Assembly: GCA_012965075.1 (NCBI GenBank)
Contig: DTSY01000049.1
Location: forward strand, 10,158 to 37,181
DNA from: Gammaproteobacteria bacterium
GTDB lineage: Bacteria > Pseudomonadota > Gammaproteobacteria > Magnimaribacterales > Magnimaribacteraceae
Direction of reading: 5' to 3'
Length of the DNA: 27,024 nucleotides
In this document: in pieces, positions 25,083 through 27,024 of the stretch
Numbering within the stretch: position 1 is the first letter of the stretch
Layout of the letters: each line of letters opens with the position of its first letter
Position numbers and translations under genes: made by a program
The notes under the pieces: generated by a model
Databases searched by the model: none
Seen by the model: the letters and a program-made list of their open reading frames with translations, nothing else
Told to the model about the DNA's origin: nothing

Positions 25083-26723
25083 ATGGAAGAAATGCAAAGA
25101 GAGTCTATGGAATATGATGTTGTTATCGTAGGGGCAGGCCCTTCAGGTCTTTCTACGGCTATTAAGCTTAAGCAACTAGCTACAGATAATAAGTCTGAAA
25201 TATCTATTTGCGTTGTGGAAAAAGGATCTGAAGTGGGAGCTCATATACTTTCTGGAAATGTAATAGACCCAAAAGCTTTAAATGAACTCATACCTGATTG
25301 GGAAGAAAAAGGTGCTCCGTTAAAAACTAAAGTTAATAAAGACTCAGTGAGGTACTTACTAACTGAATCCATTACTATTTCTGCTCCGCTAATGTTTGTT
25401 CCTACCTTTAAGAACCATGGCAATTACATTATCAGTTTAGGGAATTTATGTCGGTGGCTAGCAGAATATGCTGAAAGCTTAGAAATAGATATTTTTGCAG
25501 GTTTTCCTGCGTCTGAATTAATATTTGAAGATGATAAAGTGACAGGCGTGCTCACTGGTGATATGGGTATAGACTCTAAAGGTGAAAAAAAACCTGGATA
25601 TGAACCAGGTATTGAACTTAAAGCCAAGTTTACAGTTCTTGCAGAAGGTTGCAGAGGTCACTTAGGCAAACAAATAATCAGTAAATACAAGCTTGATGAA
25701 GGTAAAGATCCTCAACACTATGGCATTGGATTTAAAGAAGTATGGGATCTGAGGCCTGATCTTCATGAAGAAGGGTTAGTTGTCCATACTCTAGGATGGC
25801 CTGCTAAGGGAACAGTATCTGGCTCTTATTTTTACCATGGGGAAAACAATCAAGCATTTATTGGTTATGTCGTACCTCTGGACTATAAAAACCCCCATTT
25901 GAGCCCTTATGATGAATTCCAACAATGGAAACACCAAGCTTCTATTGGTAAATATCTTGAAGGTGGAAAAAGAGTTGCCTATGGTGCGAGAGCTTTAATT
26001 AAAGGAGGGTTTCAATCACTACCAAAAATGAACTTTCCTGGAGGTTTATTAATTGGTGACAATGCTGGTACTCTAAATTTTCCTAGAATTAAAGGTACTC
26101 ATACTGCAATGAAGTCCGGAATACTAGCAGCTGAAACTATCTTTGATTCTTTTCAGAATAAAGACTCAGGCCTTGAGGAATATGAAGACAGATTTACTTC
26201 TTCATGGATCAATAGTGAATTACATAAAGCAAGGAACTGGAATCCCTTTTTACATAAATTTGGTCCTTATCTTGGTGTCTTGTTGGCTGCCATAGATCAG
26301 TTTATCTTTAGAGGTAAGCTTCCCTTTACCCTAAGGGCCCAAGAACCTGATCATGATTGTTTAAAAAAGGCAGATGAAATGCCAAAAACCTCTTATCCAA
26401 AACCGGATGGAGTTATTTCATTCGATATACTTTCTTCAGTCTTCTTATCTAATACTAATCATGCTGAGGACCAACCTTGCCACTTAATTCTCAAGGATGA
26501 AACCATACCTATAAGTGAAAATCTTCCTCTCTATGATGAACCAGCTCAAAGATACTGCCCTGCTGGAGTGTATGAAGTTATTGAAGAAGAAGGTATAAAA
26601 AAGTTTCAAATAAACGCACAAAATTGCGTCCATTGTAAGACTTGTGATATTAAAGATCCTGCCCAAAATATTGTCTGGATAACACCGGAAGGAACGGGTG
26701 GACCTAACTATCCTAATATGTAA
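25083..26723 (+). CDS. Electron transfer flavoprotein:ubiquinone oxidoreductase (ETF-QO)
   Basis: A monotopic inner-membrane enzyme of 546 aa that takes electrons from reduced ETF and reduces ubiquinone. The FAD-binding motif is VVIVGAGPSGLS (13-24). Central conserved blocks are GAHILSGNVIDPKAL, TFKNHGNYIISLGNL, LAEGCRGHLGKQI, GIGFKEVWD and GDNAGTLNFPRIKGTHTAM. The C-terminal ferredoxin-like part has 4Fe-4S ligands C492, C515, C518 and C521 (CPAGVYE, then NCVHCKTCDIKDP). It ends in GGPNYPNM, the normal end of the family, so the stop at 26721-26723 is genuine. Starts at Met1, Met4 or Met9 are all possible, because family similarity begins around MEYDVVIVGAG and no strong ribosome-binding site decides between them. 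The etfBA pair is divergent, 82 bases away. Confidence 0.97.
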   Translation: MEEMQRESMEYDVVIVGAGPSGLSTAIKLKQLATDNKSEISICVVEKGSEVGAHILSGNVIDPKALNELIPDWEEKGAPLKTKVNKDSVRYLLTESITISAPLMFVPTFKNHGNYIISLGNLCRWLAEYAESLEIDIFAGFPASELIFEDDKVTGVLTGDMGIDSKGEKKPGYEPGIELKAKFTVLAEGCRGHLGKQIISKYKLDEGKDPQHYGIGFKEVWDLRPDLHEEGLVVHTLGWPAKGTVSGSYFYHGENNQAFIGYVVPLDYKNPHLSPYDEFQQWKHQASIGKYLEGGKRVAYGARALIKGGFQSLPKMNFPGGLLIGDNAGTLNFPRIKGTHTAMKSGILAAETIFDSFQNKDSGLEEYEDRFTSSWINSELHKARNWNPFLHKFGPYLGVLLAAIDQFIFRGKLPFTLRAQEPDHDCLKKADEMPKTSYPKPDGVISFDILSSVFLSNTNHAEDQPCHLILKDETIPISENLPLYDEPAQRYCPAGVYEVIEEEGIKKFQINAQNCVHCKTCDIKDPAQNIVWITPEGTGGPNYPNM

Positions 26724-26764
26724 AAAATATCTAAAAAATTACATAAAAGAAGGAAAAATAACAG

Positions 26765-26792
26765 TTGTTTTTGTAACCCAAAAAAGTATAAT
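26765..26792 (+). promoter_or_regulatory. Candidate promoter for the right-end RNA
   Basis: A perfect TATAAT is at 26787-26792, with TTGTTT (26765-26770) sixteen bases upstream. The -35 matches only the TTG part of the consensus. A transcript would begin near 26799. Because the region is AT-rich a chance TATAAT is possible, but the position just upstream of a structured, terminator-ended segment favours a real promoter. Confidence 0.45.
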
Positions 26793-26940
26793 CGAAGGAC
26801 TAATTTTTCCGACCTGGAAATAACTCGAGACAGAAAAAGGAGAGAGAGATTAGTTAGAGAACGAAAGGCGAAAGCACTAAAAGTTAAAGCTAGCAAAAAA
26901 GACTTTTAGACCACCAAGATAAAAAGAGAAATTTATCGAG

Positions 26941-26990
26941 GAGCTAAACAAGAATCTCAAGTTTAGACACTTTCGAACTCGAACTAAACA
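26941..26990 (+). repeat. Imperfect direct repeat with an inverted copy between
   Basis: GAGCTAAACA (26941-26950) and GAACTAAACA (26981-26990) agree at nine of ten bases and are spaced exactly 40 bases apart. Between them, GTTTAG (26961-26966) is the reverse complement of the shared CTAAAC core. Both repeat units can pair with it, but not at the same time. Confidence 0.6.
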
Positions 26991-27011
26991 GAGCTTAGGC
27001 TCTGTTTTTTT
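26986..27011 (+). terminator. Strong intrinsic terminator
   Basis: A 9-bp perfect stem is formed by AAACAGAGC (26986-26994) and GCTCTGTTT (26999-27007), with a TTAG loop and a T run from 27005 to 27011. It reads on the plus strand, so it ends either the ETF-QO transcript or a separate small RNA. The A run on the other side is short, so minus-strand termination would be weak. The next bases (ATGGTCCTAAGCG) reach the window edge without enough sequence to call a gene. Confidence 0.88.
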
Positions 27012-27024
27012 ATGGTCCTAAGCG

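Larger units (their letters stand above)
26799..27011 (+). ncRNA. Candidate structured small RNA or attenuator leader, family unknown
   Basis: The 301 bases after ETF-QO contain no recognisable gene. From the candidate promoter to the terminator lie about 213 bases, purine-rich on the plus strand. An 8-bp inverted repeat is CTAAAAGT (26877-26884) with ACTTTTAG (26902-26909). Further on, CTAAAC (26944-26949), GTTTAG (26961-26966) and CTAAAC (26984-26989) allow two mutually exclusive hairpins. The second is supported by a nested TTCG/CGAA stem (26972-26975 and 26980-26983) and shares four bases with the terminator stem. It does not resemble tmRNA, 6S, SRP or RNase P RNA by eye. Alternatives are a 3' UTR of ETF-QO, or non-coding spacer that is rich in inverted repeats by chance. 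Confidence 0.35.

Noticed and set aside
26940..27011. tRNA or tmRNA 3' part suggested by TTTCGAACTC near a terminator
   Set aside because: There is no acceptor-stem complement, no anticodon arm, no CCA end and no tag-peptide reading frame at the right distances.

Overview
The window is an ordinary-looking, very compact stretch of core bacterial metabolism from an AT-rich (roughly one third GC by eye) gammaproteobacterium. Protein similarity (NqrA-F, MetH, NfuA, ExoI, Mfd, CsiV-like protein, large-type isocitrate lyase, ETF/ETF-QO) points to Gammaproteobacteria. Low GC, gaps of a few bases, frequent 4-11 nt gene overlaps and shortened proteins suggest a streamlined marine lineage such as SAR86. 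That lineage assignment is inference, because no rRNA or other marker is present.

Layout. 1-1524 (+) is isocitrate lyase, with its N-terminus cut off by the window edge. Convergent to it, an eleven-gene minus-strand block runs from 12528 down to 1541: two paired acyl-CoA dehydrogenases, an N-terminally extended GAPDH, nqrA-B-C-D-E-F, apbE and the tiny nqrM. A divergent plus-strand pair follows, mfd and a CsiV-like gene (12603-16527). Then come sbcB and nfuA (minus, 16532-18556), metH-trmA (plus, 18610-23332, overlapping by 8 nt), etfB-etfA (minus, 23322-25000) and ETF:ubiquinone oxidoreductase (plus, 25083-26723). From memory, an extended GAPDH gene lying between nqr and mfd is also the arrangement in Pseudomonas aeruginosa.

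How it works together. The acyl-CoA dehydrogenases would pass electrons to ETF (etfAB) and then through ETF-QO to ubiquinone. Na+-NQR oxidises NADH and reduces the same quinone pool while pumping Na+, and ApbE and NqrM are its flavin-transfer and Fe-centre maturation factors. Isocitrate lyase allows growth on the acetyl-CoA produced by fatty-acid or similar oxidation. NfuA supplies Fe-S clusters, of which this window encodes several users. MetH regenerates methionine for SAM, used by the neighbouring tRNA methyltransferase TrmA.

The only part without a recognised gene is the last 301 bases (26724-27024). It holds a candidate promoter, a purine-rich stretch with several inverted repeats that could form mutually exclusive hairpins, and a strong intrinsic terminator. 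It may be an orphan small RNA or an attenuator leader for a gene beyond the right edge, and is the best candidate for something undescribed. Other points of interest are an Mfd that appears to lack domain 3, a GAPDH with an extra N-terminal region of about 140 residues and an altered cofactor site, and a TrmA with changes in two catalytic motifs. No mobile element, CRISPR array, tRNA, rRNA or phage gene was seen.
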